Source: Rummeliibacillus suwonensis (GTDB lineage: Bacteria; Bacillota; Bacilli; Bacillales_A; Planococcaceae). From it: a DNA stretch of 64,000 bases. Under the pieces are notes generated by a model. The model was not told where the DNA came from and ran no database searches. It was given only the letters and a program-made list of their open reading frames with translations. The translations under genes were made by a program, and so were the position numbers. The stretch covers positions 1,946,271 through 2,010,270 of the forward strand of contig NZ_VCBL01000001.1 of the NCBI RefSeq assembly GCF_007896435.1. Reading direction: 5' to 3'. Shown piece after piece: positions 46,847 to 56,118 of the stretch. Each line of letters begins with the position of its first letter. The stretch's first letter is position 1.

Positions 46847-47686
46847 TTAGTCTGTATAATATGAAAAACCAATTGCTCCTGCTCCTGTGTGTGTGCTAAT
46901 AATTGGCGACGTATAGCCAAATTTTACATCATGATAGCCTGACTCTTCAATCAATGCTTTTAATGGTTCAAGCATATGAAGACCATTTGCATGGGCTATC
47001 CCCACACCTTTAACCTTTTTTCCATGGGTTTCTTCTTGGAATCGCTTAAACAAATATTTGACAACTTGTTTATGGCTGCGTACTTTTGCAACAGGATTAT
47101 ATGCTCCACCTTCAAGTGAAGCAATCGGTTTAATATTCAACAATGAACCTACTAAACCGGTTCCCTTACCTATACGGCCACCTTTAATTAAGTTTTTCAA
47201 TGTATCTACAACTACTAATAAATTTGTATTTGAACGTACATGATCGACTCTTTTCAAAATTTCTTCCATTGTCTTACCTTCTTGAGCCATTTTCGCGGCT
47301 TCTAACACCTGAAAGCCAAGAGCATAGGAAATAAAGCGAGAATCCACTACGACAACTTTTGTATCTGACATCATTGCTGCCGCTTCAGCAGATTTTACTG
47401 TACCGCTCATACCGCCAGTCATTGTGATGACCAATACTTCATCTCCATTACTACCTAATTCATCAAATAGTTCTTTAAATACGCCTACTGCCGGCTGAGA
47501 ACTTTTAGGTAGTTCAGATATATTAGCCATCTTCTCAAGAAATTCAGCAGGACCAATATCCACGCCATCGATGTATGTTTGGTCATCAATTTGAATAGTT
47601 AATGGTACTATATGGATATGGTACTTTTCAATCTCTTCTTTTGTTAATTCACCGGTCGAATCAGTCACAATATGAATTCGTCCCAC
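46847..47686 (-). CDS. DegV family fatty-acid-binding protein
   Basis: 279 residues, GTG start with AAGGATGTG upstream. Both DegV parts are seen: the N-terminal VTDSTGELTKE and the small-domain linker (SELPKSSQPAVGVFKELFDEL), then TMTGGMSGTVKSAEAAAM, VVDSRFISYALGF and the C-terminal THTGAGAIGFSY. Relatives bind fatty acids as carriers for fatty-acid kinase; whether this one does so is inference. Stands alone with its own terminator. Confidence 0.9.
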   Translation of the reverse strand: MGRIHIVTDSTGELTKEEIEKYHIHIVPLTIQIDDQTYIDGVDIGPAEFLEKMANISELPKSSQPAVGVFKELFDELGSNGDEVLVITMTGGMSGTVKSAEAAAMMSDTKVVVVDSRFISYALGFQVLEAAKMAQEGKTMEEILKRVDHVRSNTNLLVVVDTLKNLIKGGRIGKGTGLVGSLLNIKPIASLEGGAYNPVAKVRSHKQVVKYLFKRFQEETHGKKVKGVGIAHANGLHMLEPLKALIEESGYHDVKFGYTSPIISTHTGAGAIGFSYYTD

Positions 47687-47696
47687 ATTGACACAT

Positions 47697-48154
47697 CCTT
47701 CAATAGATTCGTTTCATGATAAAATGATATTGCTATATAGTAAACTAAAAGTCTATTATATTTGAAAGCCCTATCATTTATTTTACTAATGAATCTCTCT
47801 TTCAGCATGTGACATTTGTCAATTGTTTTGTGGATATTAAGAAATAGCAAAGAAATCGATTACAAAAATTCACTATATTGGAATACTTTTTGACTTATAC
47901 GTCCATTAGAAAAAGAATTCACTCTCTATATACTATGCAGTTATTGAAAAAAAACACGTTTTTGACGTATTTTCATCAATAAAGTGAAACTTCACACGAA
48001 TGAAGGTTTTCTTCATCCCACACTGTATACAAGTTAGAATCCTCTAGCTTTTCCAGGTAATCGATTCCCCAACCTATCCCTTGCTTTTTCTAGAATCTTA
48101 ATACAAAGTGTTGACCACACTCATTAACATAAGATCAAAACAGCTTCGATTATA
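47697..48154. other. Spacer with a decayed R2 copy
   Basis: Holds the degV promoter region and, at about 47980-48110, R2-derived text (AATAAAGTGAAACTTC, TTTTCTTCATCCCAC and a changed AGGTAATCGATTCCCC). No gene. Confidence 0.45.
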
Positions 48155-48371
48155 TGATAAAGTGAAGCTTCCATCAGTGGGGTTCTTCATCCCCCACTGA
48201 AATAGAGGAACTCAGGTTAAAAGCGCCACGTCCTTTGGCAACACCTGAGGGACCAACATCTTGTTGGCCCGAACCAATCGGACTTTTACGGGCAGTTGTT
48301 CCCCACCTATCTTTCTCGTTTCTCTCTAAACCTTGAGGTGGGGGTCTTACTGCCCTTTAAAACGGGATAAA
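48155..48371 (+). repeat. R2 repeat, copy b
   Basis: Full copy matching 30163-30388: GATAAAGTGAAGCTTCC, CAGTGGGG with its complement, CTCAGG / CCTGAG, CCAACATCTTGTTGG and the ACGGGCAGTTGTTCCCCACC / GGTGGGGGTCTTACTGCCC arm, ending AACGGGATAAA. It lies immediately downstream of dfrA. Confidence 0.88.
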
Positions 48372-48380
48372 TCTATTATA

Positions 48381-48857
48381 CTATTTTTGATAGATTAAAT
48401 AAGAAAATTTTATACCTTCTTTTGTTTCATGCTCTTCTGATTCAGATACGATCTTCCATTCATCGCTTATTTCGGGGAAGAAGGTATCTCCTTGAAATGC
48501 ATGTTGAATCTTTGTCACATACAAAACATCTGCGATTGGAAGAGCTAATCGGAAAATCTGCTCTCCCCCTATAATCATGATCTCTTTTTCTTCCTTTTTA
48601 GCGACATCTAGAGCCTCTTCAAAAGAATGTACAATTATAATTCCTTCAGCCTTGTAATTCAAATCTCTTGTGATCACAATATTCGTTCTTCCAGGTAAAG
48701 CCTTTCCAATCGACTCAAATGTTTTGCGCCCCATAATCATTGGCTTTCCCATCGTAGTCTTTTTGAAATAAGCTAAATCACCTGGTAAATGCCAGGGCAT
48801 CTTATTGTTATAACCCATTACACGGTTGTCATCAAACGCAACGATCAATGAAATCAT
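48381..48857 (-). CDS. dfrA: Dihydrofolate reductase
   Basis: 158 residues; NADPH-dependent reduction of dihydrofolate. Conserved text: MISLIVAFDDNRVMGYNNKMPWHLPGDLAYFKKTT with the catalytic Asp in PGDL, GRKTFESIGKALPGRTN and the MIIGGEQIF motif. ATG 48857 follows GAGGAGG by nine bases; an in-frame GTG overlaps the thyA stop. Operon thyA-dfrA: ThyA makes dihydrofolate and DfrA recycles it. A target of trimethoprim-class inhibitors. Confidence 0.96.
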   Translation of the reverse strand: MISLIVAFDDNRVMGYNNKMPWHLPGDLAYFKKTTMGKPMIMGRKTFESIGKALPGRTNIVITRDLNYKAEGIIIVHSFEEALDVAKKEEKEIMIIGGEQIFRLALPIADVLYVTKIQHAFQGDTFFPEISDEWKIVSESEEHETKEGIKFSYLIYQK

Positions 48858-48871
48858 CCTTTTAAACCTCC

Positions 48872-49816
48872 TCACACAGAAATTGGTGCTGCAATACGCG
48901 GATAAGGATCATATCCCTCAATTGTCAAATCCGCCATTTCATAATCAAAAATCGAATCCTTATTCGTTTTAATCACTAGTTTAGGTAATGCCTTCGGTGT
49001 GCGGGATAATTGCTCTTCCACTTGAGCTAAGTGATTTTTATAAATATGCGCATCTCCTAAAGTATGCACAAAATCTCCTACCTCTAATTTGCATTCTTTA
49101 GCGATTAAATGTGTCAGCAATGCATAGGATGCAATATTAAAAGGAACTCCAAGAAAAACATCTGCACTGCGCTGATACAATTGACAAGACAATTTACCAT
49201 CCGCAACATAAAATTGGAAAAGCGAATGACATGGTGGTAAAGCCATGTCATCCACTTCAGCAGGATTCCATGCAGACACAATATGGCGTCTTGAATTCGG
49301 ATTCTTTTTAATGGATTCAATCACATTTCGAAGCTGGTCGATTGTTCCACCTTTCACATCAGGCCATGAACGCCATTGCTTTCCATAAACCGGCCCAAGA
49401 TCGCCAAATTTCTTTGCAAATACTTCATCTTCCAAAATGCGTTTTTGGAAAACCTGCACTTGCTCGTCATATTGTTCTTTAAATAGTTGATCTTGTAATA
49501 CGCGATGACCAAAATCTGTCATATCTGGTCCTTTGTAATCTTCACTTTTTACCCATTTTTCAAAAGCCCATTCATCCCAAATATGATTATTTTGTGCAAT
49601 TAACGTACGTACATTCGTATCCCCTTTTATAAACCATAATAATTCTGTTGCTATTAAACGAAAAGCAATTTTTTTCGTTGTCATCAATGGGAAACCTTCT
49701 TGCAAATTGAATCTCATCTGATAGCCAAAAACGCTCCATGTTCCCGTTCCTGTACGGTCTCCCTTATCATTGCCATTTTCTAAAATATGACGGCAAAGTT
49801 CTAAGTATTGTTTCAT
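48872..49816 (-). CDS. thyA: Thymidylate synthase, long form
   Basis: 314 residues; methylates dUMP with methylene-tetrahydrofolate. Start: GGGAGG lies eight bases before ATG 49816. The catalytic Cys is in [10 protein letters not shown], and [35 protein letters not shown], and [16 protein letters not shown] are present. It contains the roughly 50-residue insert (from about [11 protein letters not shown] to EVFAKKFGD) that I recall in L. casei-type enzymes. E. coli-like forms are about 264 residues. Confidence 0.96.
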   Translation of the reverse strand: MKQYLELCRHILENGNDKGDRTGTGTWSVFGYQMRFNLQEGFPLMTTKKIAFRLIATELLWFIKGDTNVRTLIAQNNHIWDEWAFEKWVKSEDYKGPDMTDFGHRVLQDQLFKEQYDEQVQVFQKRILEDEVFAKKFGDLGPVYGKQWRSWPDVKGGTIDQLRNVIESIKKNPNSRRHIVSAWNPAEVDDMALPPCHSLFQFYVADGKLSCQLYQRSADVFLGVPFNIASYALLTHLIAKECKLEVGDFVHTLGDAHIYKNHLAQVEEQLSRTPKALPKLVIKTNKDSIFDYEMADLTIEGYDPYPRIAAPISV

Positions 49817-50096
49817 CGACAAAGCCTCCCATTACATACTATTTTTAATGATAACATTGACGATAATGGTCGTAAATTATGAATTTCAATTTTACCAATA
49901 AAATGAGAAGGAGCTTATTTTAGACAATACATAAAACTTATATGGAAGCAGGTGTGTTGATTTGGAGTTTATAATAAAGAATATTTCTTATTTAGGCTCA
50001 TATATTCACCCTAATTTTTTCTAATTAACAGGGCTGATATGGAAAAAATAATTATTGAAAATATGATTGTTGAAATAGTAGCTATTTATTGCCTAA
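49817..50096. other. Spacer with an isolated R1-type end
   Basis: Holds the thyA promoter region and, near 49954-49967, the solitary sequence CAGGTGTGTTGATTT, which matches the terminal motif of the long R1 copies. No gene is seen. Confidence 0.45.
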
Positions 50097-50132
50097 AAAG
50101 GGTGTACCCATAATAATTAGGCACACCCTCAC
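50097..50132 (-). terminator. Terminator of the coiled-coil gene
   Basis: AGGGTGTGCC-TAATTATTAT-GGGTACACCCT stem then TTTTT on the minus strand. Confidence 0.8.
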
Positions 50133-50164
50133 TTACCATTTTTCAAAAATTTCTATACTTTGAT

Positions 50165-50908
50165 TCATGATAGATTTTCAAACAGATCTCTATTTTCTGA
50201 ATCAGAACTTTGTGAATCAGAATCGAAAGAATCTTCATTATCTTTGTTTTCCAAATTATCTTGAGAATTATTTGTCCTATTTCCCTGAATAGATTGAAGA
50301 TTATTGCTTATTTTTTCTTGAATAGATTGAAGATTTTCTGCTAAATCACTCAAATTTTGCTGCTTATGTTCTACATTCACGCCTCGGCTTGCATCATCTT
50401 CGATTTCTGATTCCATTACCCTTTTTTGTCCTTCCAGCTTATTTGCAAGTCCATGTAACATATCAGCTTGATCTAATGATATTGCTTGAGTAAATAACCT
50501 TTCCTCATCACTTTTTGGAGCCTGCTCATCTTTATCCTTATCTAGTCCCAATGCATCACTACGAGTTTCCGCTTGTTTTTCGGCAATTTGAGAATCAATA
50601 TCCGCAATTTGCTTTTCATAATCCTTCAGTTGTTCTTTAATACTCGATAAATCGCCACCTGAATCAAGCGTATTTTGCATCAAATCACTTTTTTGTTCCA
50701 TCAATGCTTCACGCTGCTTCATTAAACTTTCAACCATCGAATTTTGCCTTTCCTGTTGCATATTGCCAAATAACTGACGTGCTTGACCGCTAATCGTCAC
50801 AGTATCTTTAAAAATGCTACTTTTTGAAAATATACTCTGAGACAATGTTTTTGAAGTTGCCGCTACACCAATCGTATAAATTGTAGCATCCTGCATAGAT
50901 ATTCTCAT
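50165..50908 (-). CDS. Glu/Gln/Asp-rich coiled-coil protein
   Basis: 247 residues, family not recognised. No signal peptide. Beyond the first 55 residues it is almost entirely helical and charged: QQERQNSMVESLMKQREALMEQK, then LKDYEKQIADIDSQIAEKQ and NLSDLAENLQSIQEKISNNLQSIQ, all with coiled-coil periodicity. The C-terminus is an acidic low-complexity Asp/Ser/Asn tract. ATG 50908 is placed after AAGGTG. The gene stands alone with its own terminator. Confidence 0.7.
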   Translation of the reverse strand: MRISMQDATIYTIGVAATSKTLSQSIFSKSSIFKDTVTISGQARQLFGNMQQERQNSMVESLMKQREALMEQKSDLMQNTLDSGGDLSSIKEQLKDYEKQIADIDSQIAEKQAETRSDALGLDKDKDEQAPKSDEERLFTQAISLDQADMLHGLANKLEGQKRVMESEIEDDASRGVNVEHKQQNLSDLAENLQSIQEKISNNLQSIQGNRTNNSQDNLENKDNEDSFDSDSQSSDSENRDLFENLS

Positions 50909-51094
50909 TAAAATCACCTTCGTGTAATATTATCGTCTAGAAATGAACGATCTTTAAAAACTACTTTCCATAACCATCATAAAACGATCATCTAGTTACT
51001 TTATGAAAAATTATTGTCATTGTTCATAGATTATCTGTTATCTTTATTGGGGCTGTCTCCTGTTTACATGCTCATAAAAATTCTGAAAATTAAA

Positions 51095-51142
51095 ACTTAT
51101 TATCACTCACTTTACACGAGTGATAATAAGTGGTATTATAAT
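51095..51142 (+). promoter_or_regulatory. CIRCE-like operator and promoter of hsp20-1
   Basis: TTATCACTC-N9-GAGTGATAA at 51100-51126 is an inverted repeat with the exact arm length and nine-base spacing of CIRCE (TTAGCACTC-N9-GAGTGCTAA), one change per arm. The pairing extends to 14 bp (51095-51131). A -35 TTTACA lies in the spacer (51111-51116) with TATTAT 17 bases on. This predicts repression by HrcA. Confidence 0.82.
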
Positions 51143-51209
51143 AACTGTAAAGAGGATCAGTAAAGTGATTCCCTTCCGAAGAAAAAATAAAAAAAAGAGG
51201 TAATGTACT

Positions 51210-51626
51210 ATGTCAAACTTATTTCCAACAAGTCGTAATTTCTTTTTCCCACAATTCTTCGATCAAGCATTTGATTCTTTCTTTACACCTATGAACCAAC
51301 CAAGTGTAGACATTGAAGAAAAAGACCATTCTTATGAAGTTACCATGGATCTGCCTGGTATGAACAAAGAAGACATCAATGTCACTTACAACAACAATCT
51401 TTTAACTGTGGAAGCAAATCAAGACCAAGAAACAGAAAAGAAAGATGACAAAGCAAACTACATTCGCCGCGAACGTGTAAGTCGTTCTTTCAAACGTCAA
51501 TTTGTTATCGATAATGTACAATTTGAAGGTATTGAATGCAAATATGAAAACGGCGTACTGAATATCGTTTTGCCAAAGAGCGATCAACAATTAGTTGAAA
51601 ATAATCACAGAATTGAAATCCAATAA
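51210..51626 (+). CDS. Small heat-shock protein Hsp20 (copy 1)
   Basis: 138 residues. A short N-terminal arm (FFFPQFFDQAFDSFF) is followed by the alpha-crystallin domain (about 35-125: YEVTMDLPGMNKEDI to YENGVLNIVLPK) and a short tail (HRIEIQ). ATP-independent chaperone that holds unfolding proteins. The CIRCE-like operator upstream predicts HrcA control, which is unusual for hsp20 genes in Bacillales. A close paralog lies about 300 bp downstream. Confidence 0.93.
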   Translation: MSNLFPTSRNFFFPQFFDQAFDSFFTPMNQPSVDIEEKDHSYEVTMDLPGMNKEDINVTYNNNLLTVEANQDQETEKKDDKANYIRRERVSRSFKRQFVIDNVQFEGIECKYENGVLNIVLPKSDQQLVENNHRIEIQ

Positions 51627-51669
51627 CTTTTCCCGAATGTTTCCTCTTGCGTTTCATTTAGGAAAAGGA

Positions 51670-51704
51670 AAGCCGGATGTGCCATCAACATCCGGCTTTT
51701 TTAT
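51670..51704 (+). terminator. hsp20-1 terminator
   Basis: GCCGGATGT-GCCATCA-ACATCCGGC followed by TTTTTT. Confidence 0.9.
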
Positions 51705-51933
51705 GTTTTACTGATGATTGATGATACTTGAATATATCATAAAGTACAATGGAGATTTTCCCCCTTTAATAAAGACGGGAAGACTTACTACCTTACTTGT
51801 TCATGTGGGGGTAAACTCACTCACTCTAAAAAGCCATTACAATTCGTATAGTTTATCCCATTTTGCATATACTACAGATTGAGTGGAATTTTATAAGGTC
51901 CACCCAAAATTTATATAAAAAGAGGTATGTTCA
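51705..51933 (+). promoter_or_regulatory. Upstream region of hsp20-2
   Basis: Promoter region of the second hsp20 gene. No CIRCE-like element is seen; some CACTC/GAGTG words occur without a clear symmetric pair. The -35 and -10 are not clear. Confidence 0.3.
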
Positions 51934-52356
51934 ATGTCCAATTTATTTCCATCAAATCGTGATTTCTTCTTTTCTCAGCCATCTGTATTTGATCGAGCAT
52001 TTGACTCTTTCTTTCCCAAAATGAATCATCCTAGCTCTGATATTGTGGAAAAAGAAAATGGATACGAAGTGAAAATGGATATTCCAGGTATGAAAAAAGA
52101 GGATATTCATGTCACTTACAATAACAATGTTTTAACAGTGGAAGCTAGTCAGCGGCAAGCGATGGAAGACAAGGATGAATCAACCAATTTTATCCATCGT
52201 GAACGTATGAGTCGCTCCTTTAGACGTCAATTTGTTCTCAATAATGTGCAAGCTGACACGATTCAATGCAAATATGAAGATGGTGTATTAGCCATCACAT
52301 TACCGAAAAACCCTCAACAATCTATAGATGAAAACCATCGAATTCAAATTCAATAA
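51934..52356 (+). CDS. Small heat-shock protein Hsp20 (copy 2)
   Basis: 140 residues, clearly paralogous to the previous gene: same start (SNLFPSNRDFFF), alpha-crystallin domain (GYEVKMDIPGMKKEDI to YEDGVLAITLPK) and tail (HRIQIQ). The two are about 65% identical by eye. It is preceded by its own AGAGGT ribosome site and separated from copy 1 by a terminator, so each has its own control. Confidence 0.92.
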   Translation: MSNLFPSNRDFFFSQPSVFDRAFDSFFPKMNHPSSDIVEKENGYEVKMDIPGMKKEDIHVTYNNNVLTVEASQRQAMEDKDESTNFIHRERMSRSFRRQFVLNNVQADTIQCKYEDGVLAITLPKNPQQSIDENHRIQIQ

Positions 52357-52407
52357 TATTATTTCAATCATTGAGAAGACAAAAAGAAATTGAGAAAAAA
52401 TGGAATA

Positions 52408-52460
52408 AGGAAAGGGTGCGAAAACCTGCCAACAATGATGGTTTTTCGCACCCTTAATTT
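52408..52460 (+). terminator. hsp20-2 terminator
   Basis: AAGGGTGCGAAAACC / GGTTTTTCGCACCCTT with a TGCC...GAT loop, then AATTTTTG. Confidence 0.88.
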
Positions 52461-52504
52461 TTGTAGGCGCAGAAAAATATAAACCTAGTAAATGGATAAA
52501 ATGG

Positions 52505-52884
52505 CACGCGTGTTGATTTCACAAAAATTAGGAGTACCTGCTGGGGATAATTTTTGAAAAACCCTGTATTTTTAGGAATATTTATATAGATCTTCGCTGC
52601 GGCTTGCTCGAGTCCTCGAAAATGCATGCGCATTTCCTTCGTGCGGTGTGGATTCGATGAAGCCAATTCAATGTCCCGCGGGAAAAGCGAATAGATGAGA
52701 CCCCACAGCGTAGCGATTAGCGATTAAGGAGCGGAGTCTAAGGGCGCCACGTCCTGTGGCAACGACTCCGTGACCAACATCCTGTTGCCCCCAGCATTCG
52801 CCCGCAGGAAAGCGAGTAAGCCTTCGCTGCAATCAACGAATCTCCCTATTTTTATGGATTATATTAGATAATCAACATACCTGA
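52505..52884 (-). repeat. R1 dispersed repeat, long form (type II)
   Basis: About 380 bp, near-complete reverse complement of 60803-61176. Ends carry the motif CGTGTTGATT and its complement AATCAACATACCTG. Between them: a GATCTTCGCTGCGGCTTGC word, the CGCATGCGCATTTCCTTCGTG module, the CCCGCGGGAAAAGC arm and GGGCGCCACGTCCTGTGGCAAC. Confidence 0.92.
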
Positions 52885-52899
52885 TAAAATGGATACCAT

Positions 52900-53739
52900 T
52901 TATCTTGGTAATGAAAATCCTTTCCCAATAATATCGGATGCATTTAAAAAGATGACAAATGATTCGGTTGCTTGGCTTTGAATCAGCTCTTTTAAATAAA
53001 CCGCCTCTGATTGCTCCACTACGCTAAATAGCAACGCTTTTTTATTGCGAGAGTAACCACCTTCCGACCAAACTTTTGTAAAGCCACGATCAATCTCATT
53101 TTTTATAAGATTCGTTACTTGCTCCTCTTGTTCCGTAATGATCAATACTAATTTTGAAGAAGAAGAATGTAATTGAACAAAATCGATCACCTTACTGCAA
53201 ATATAGATTGTAATCATAGCATAAAGTGCTAGTTCCAAGTCAAAGATAAACATGGCAGCAACAACAATCATCGCGTCAATAATCATTTGTGCATAGCCGC
53301 TTGATAGTCCCGTATATTTTTTGATCAGCTGGCCAATAATGGTCGTGCCTCCAGTTGAACCATTTCCTCTAAATACAAGTCCTAGACCAACACCTGTCAT
53401 AATCCCACCATAAATCGCCGCTAGCATCGGGTCTTGAACACCATAAGATAAATTAGACGTTACCCAAATAAAAAAAGGTAAAAGAATGGTACCAACCAAC
53501 GTTTTGATACTAAAATCTCTACCTAGTAGAAAATACCCTAGGATAAAGACCGGGATATTAATACACCACTGCACAATAGCCGGTGTCCACTGGTATAAAT
53601 CATACAATAGTGTACTAATCCCCACCACACCACCTGCAGCTAATCTGGCTGGCAATAAAAACACATTGTAAGATACGCTAACCAATAATGCGCCCAATGC
53701 AATCAAACTATATGAGCGTAGTTCTTTTGAAAAACTCAT
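52900..53739 (-). CDS. YitT family membrane protein
   Basis: 279 residues. Five to six membrane segments in the first 170 (SLIALGALLVSVSYNVFLLPARLAAGGVVGI onward, with the SGNGSTGGTTIIGQL-type loop), the DUF161 part; the last 90 residues are the DUF2179 domain (LVLIITEQEEQVTNLIKNEIDRGFTKVWSEGGYS). Transported substrate and function unknown. GGGAA site. Stands alone between the R1 copy and pit. Confidence 0.92.
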   Translation of the reverse strand: MSFSKELRSYSLIALGALLVSVSYNVFLLPARLAAGGVVGISTLLYDLYQWTPAIVQWCINIPVFILGYFLLGRDFSIKTLVGTILLPFFIWVTSNLSYGVQDPMLAAIYGGIMTGVGLGLVFRGNGSTGGTTIIGQLIKKYTGLSSGYAQMIIDAMIVVAAMFIFDLELALYAMITIYICSKVIDFVQLHSSSSKLVLIITEQEEQVTNLIKNEIDRGFTKVWSEGGYSRNKKALLFSVVEQSEAVYLKELIQSQATESFVIFLNASDIIGKGFSLPR

Positions 53740-54011
53740 CGAAAATTCCCTTTCTTTTTTACTAAATCTTATTTAAACAGTTGTTATCGATTCATAAATC
53801 GATCCCCATATATCATATGACAATTCTTTTTATGATTCTACCAATCATTTCTCCTGTAACTTAACTGACAGGCCCAATTCTTTCACGTACAATTTTATCG
53901 GACCATCCAATCCAGCGTTTAGATAAAATAGACGAACTTTCTCCAATTATTTTTACTTTATGACAGCATGATTGTTATAATATTTACATAGTAGAAAAGG
54001 AGGAGAAAGTC

Positions 54012-55049
54012 ATATTCACAGGAATCTATTTATTGTTAGCTATTGTCATAATCATTGCATTGATTTTTACGCTTACGAATGGATTACATGATGCAAGTTC
54101 AGTTGTTGCAACGATGATTGCTTGTAAAGCTGCTAGTCCAGTCCAAGCGATATTGATTGCTTCCATTTTTGGTCTACTAGGTGTCTTTTTTAGTGGAAAT
54201 CAAGTTGCCGATACTGTATCAGCTATCATAAAAGTTTCTCCTAGCATTAATCTTATACATATATTAATCGCTTCACTTTTAGGTGCAGTAGTTTGGAACA
54301 TCGTCACTTGGAGAATCGGCATTCCTTCCAGTTCAACACATGCTCTTGTTGGCGGCCTTATCGGAGCAGCTTGGATAGCAAATGGGCCCGATAGCATTTT
54401 ATGGGGCGTATCTGAGCTATTTTCAGGTAATCATCAAGTGGTTGGGATCATGAAGGTTATCGTCTCACTTATTTTTTCACCAGTTCTAGGTTTCAGCATT
54501 GCATATGTGATTCAAAAAATTTCTATGTTGCTGTTAAGAAATGCTAAATTCAGCATTAATCATACCATCAATAAGTTGCAGTGGATTGTGGCGGCAGCAC
54601 TCGCATTCAGCCACGGAGCCAATGATTCTCAGAAAATAACCGGACTGATTTCACTAGCACTAATATCTGCTGGTGTCGTGAATTCACACGCTGTTCCACC
54701 TTTTATAAAAATAGCCATTGGTTTGATCATGTTTCTCGGTACCGCATTAGGCGGATGGAAAATAATGAAAACAATAGGAAACAAAATATATGATCTCAGA
54801 CCTATTCACAGTTTGAATTCCATGATATCTTCTGGGACCTCTATTCTGTTTGCTACCTTTACTGGTGCTCCAGTTTCCACAACACATGTAGTTGTAGGTG
54901 GGATTATGGGTGTAGGTTCAGCAGATGAATATCGAATGGTCAATTGGAACATAGGGAAGGAAATAGTGACTGCCTGGTTTATAACCATTCCATGTTCTGC
55001 TATAGCTTCTAGCATTATCTACTTTTTAATAAATGGGGTGATTTTCTAA
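54012..55049 (+). CDS. PiT-family inorganic phosphate transporter
   Basis: About 345 residues. Ten or so membrane segments; the two PiT signatures are NGLHDASSVVATMIA near the start and SHGANDSQKITG around residue 200, here with Asp residues in each. No ATG fits: AGGAGG at 53999-54004 is eight bases before an in-frame ATA at 54012, giving a complete first membrane helix. The next alternative, TTG 54033, has no ribosome site. Partner is the DUF47 gene whose start overlaps the stop by one base (TAATG). Confidence 0.85.
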   Translation: MFTGIYLLLAIVIIIALIFTLTNGLHDASSVVATMIACKAASPVQAILIASIFGLLGVFFSGNQVADTVSAIIKVSPSINLIHILIASLLGAVVWNIVTWRIGIPSSSTHALVGGLIGAAWIANGPDSILWGVSELFSGNHQVVGIMKVIVSLIFSPVLGFSIAYVIQKISMLLLRNAKFSINHTINKLQWIVAAALAFSHGANDSQKITGLISLALISAGVVNSHAVPPFIKIAIGLIMFLGTALGGWKIMKTIGNKIYDLRPIHSLNSMISSGTSILFATFTGAPVSTTHVVVGGIMGVGSADEYRMVNWNIGKEIVTAWFITIPCSAIASSIIYFLINGVIF

Positions 55050-55672
55050 TGAAAGAGAATAATTTTTTTGATAAAATATTCCCTAAAAAATATAATTTCT
55101 ATTCCTTGCTTTTAGCTCAAAGTAAAACAAATTATGAAGTCATTCATACTCTGGACAAGTGGATCAAGGATAGAGACGAGTCCGGTGCTAATGAGTTGTT
55201 TATTAAGAAAAAAGAGGCAGATAAAATACGGCTTCAGCTTGAGCATGATCTTATAGAAGCATTCGTCACTCCTTTTGACAGGCAAGATCTATACTCCATT
55301 TCTGTGGAAATGAACAAAATAAGTGACTGTTCTATATCCATCTTTAAAACCATTAAATCTTTAAACATCGAAGCAGATTCTACAATAATAGGAATGTCTA
55401 GCCTATTAAGCCAAGGAGCTATAGAACTTAATGAGGCCATTTTAATTTTAGAGAAAAATCCCGCTGAATCCCAAAGTAGAATTGAAGAAATTAGAATCGC
55501 ACAAAAATCAATGGAAGATATCTATATTTCAGGTTTATCAGAACTTTTCATAAATAAAGATTCAATTACCATTTTAAAATATAGAGAAGTATATAATGTT
55601 TTAAAAGAAGCGGCCATATTACTTGGAGATACAGTAGATATATACCACAGAATTTGTGTTAGAGTGATTTAA
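55049..55672 (+). CDS. DUF47 / PhoU-like partner of the PiT transporter
   Basis: 207 residues, all helical, without membrane segments. It follows the DUF47 pattern: NFFDKIFPKKYNFYSLLLAQ at the start, LIEAFVTPFDRQDLYSISVEMNKISD in the middle, and helix pairs to the end. DUF47 proteins usually accompany PiT transporters and are thought to regulate them. Start overlaps the pit stop, so translation is coupled. Confidence 0.88.
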   Translation: MKENNFFDKIFPKKYNFYSLLLAQSKTNYEVIHTLDKWIKDRDESGANELFIKKKEADKIRLQLEHDLIEAFVTPFDRQDLYSISVEMNKISDCSISIFKTIKSLNIEADSTIIGMSSLLSQGAIELNEAILILEKNPAESQSRIEEIRIAQKSMEDIYISGLSELFINKDSITILKYREVYNVLKEAAILLGDTVDIYHRICVRVI

Positions 55673-55678
55673 AATATC

Positions 55679-55998
55679 AGGTGTGTTGATGGTCCATTTT
55701 CTTCACAAAAAAGAGTATATTCGCTGATTTCCGCTACGGCTTATACGCTTTTCTCGTGATTTATTCTCTCTTCTCATGGGTGGATTTGCTCTTTTCGAGG
55801 GTTTATTTGCTCTTTCTGAGGATTTATTCGCTCCCTCGGAAGGGTTATTCGCTCTCTCAGGAGTTTTATTTGCCCTTTTCGAGAGGTTATTCGCTCTCTC
55901 AGGATTTATTTGCTCTTTCGGAAGGGTTATTCGCTCTTTCCGAGACTTTATTTGCTCTCTGCGGGACATTGACTTAACTTTCTGAATCAACACGCCTG
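55679..55998. repeat. 21-bp tandem array inside an R1-type flank
   Basis: About nine imperfect 21-bp units, 55763-55970, of the form TTTATTCGCTCTTTCGGAGG. The flanks are R1 (type II) ends: CAGGTGTGTTGATGGTCCATTTT on the left, and TCAACACGCCTGTTAAAAT on the right, in inverted orientation. Both strands read open, but the frames encode a 7-residue Arg/Ala/Asn repeat with no ribosome site. Confidence 0.85.
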
Positions 55999-56082
55999 TT
56001 AAAATATTGATGATCCTTTATGCTACTCCTGCACGAATATCAGCTAAACAATATGTACTTTTGTTATTTTGTTTTACTCCTC

Positions 56083-56118
56083 ACAAAAAAAGCTTACCTA
56101 TGGGCAAGCTTTTTTATG
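56083..56118 (-). terminator. ypjP terminator
   Basis: AAGCTTGCCCATAGGTAAGCTT hairpin with T runs on both sides; could also end plus-strand transcription. Confidence 0.75.

Noticed and set aside
55703-55993. Minus-strand frame of about 96 codons with Arg-Ala-Asn repeats, and plus-strand frames in the same place
   Set aside because: It is the translation of the 21-bp tandem array; both strands stay open because of the unit length. No ribosome site and no domain.
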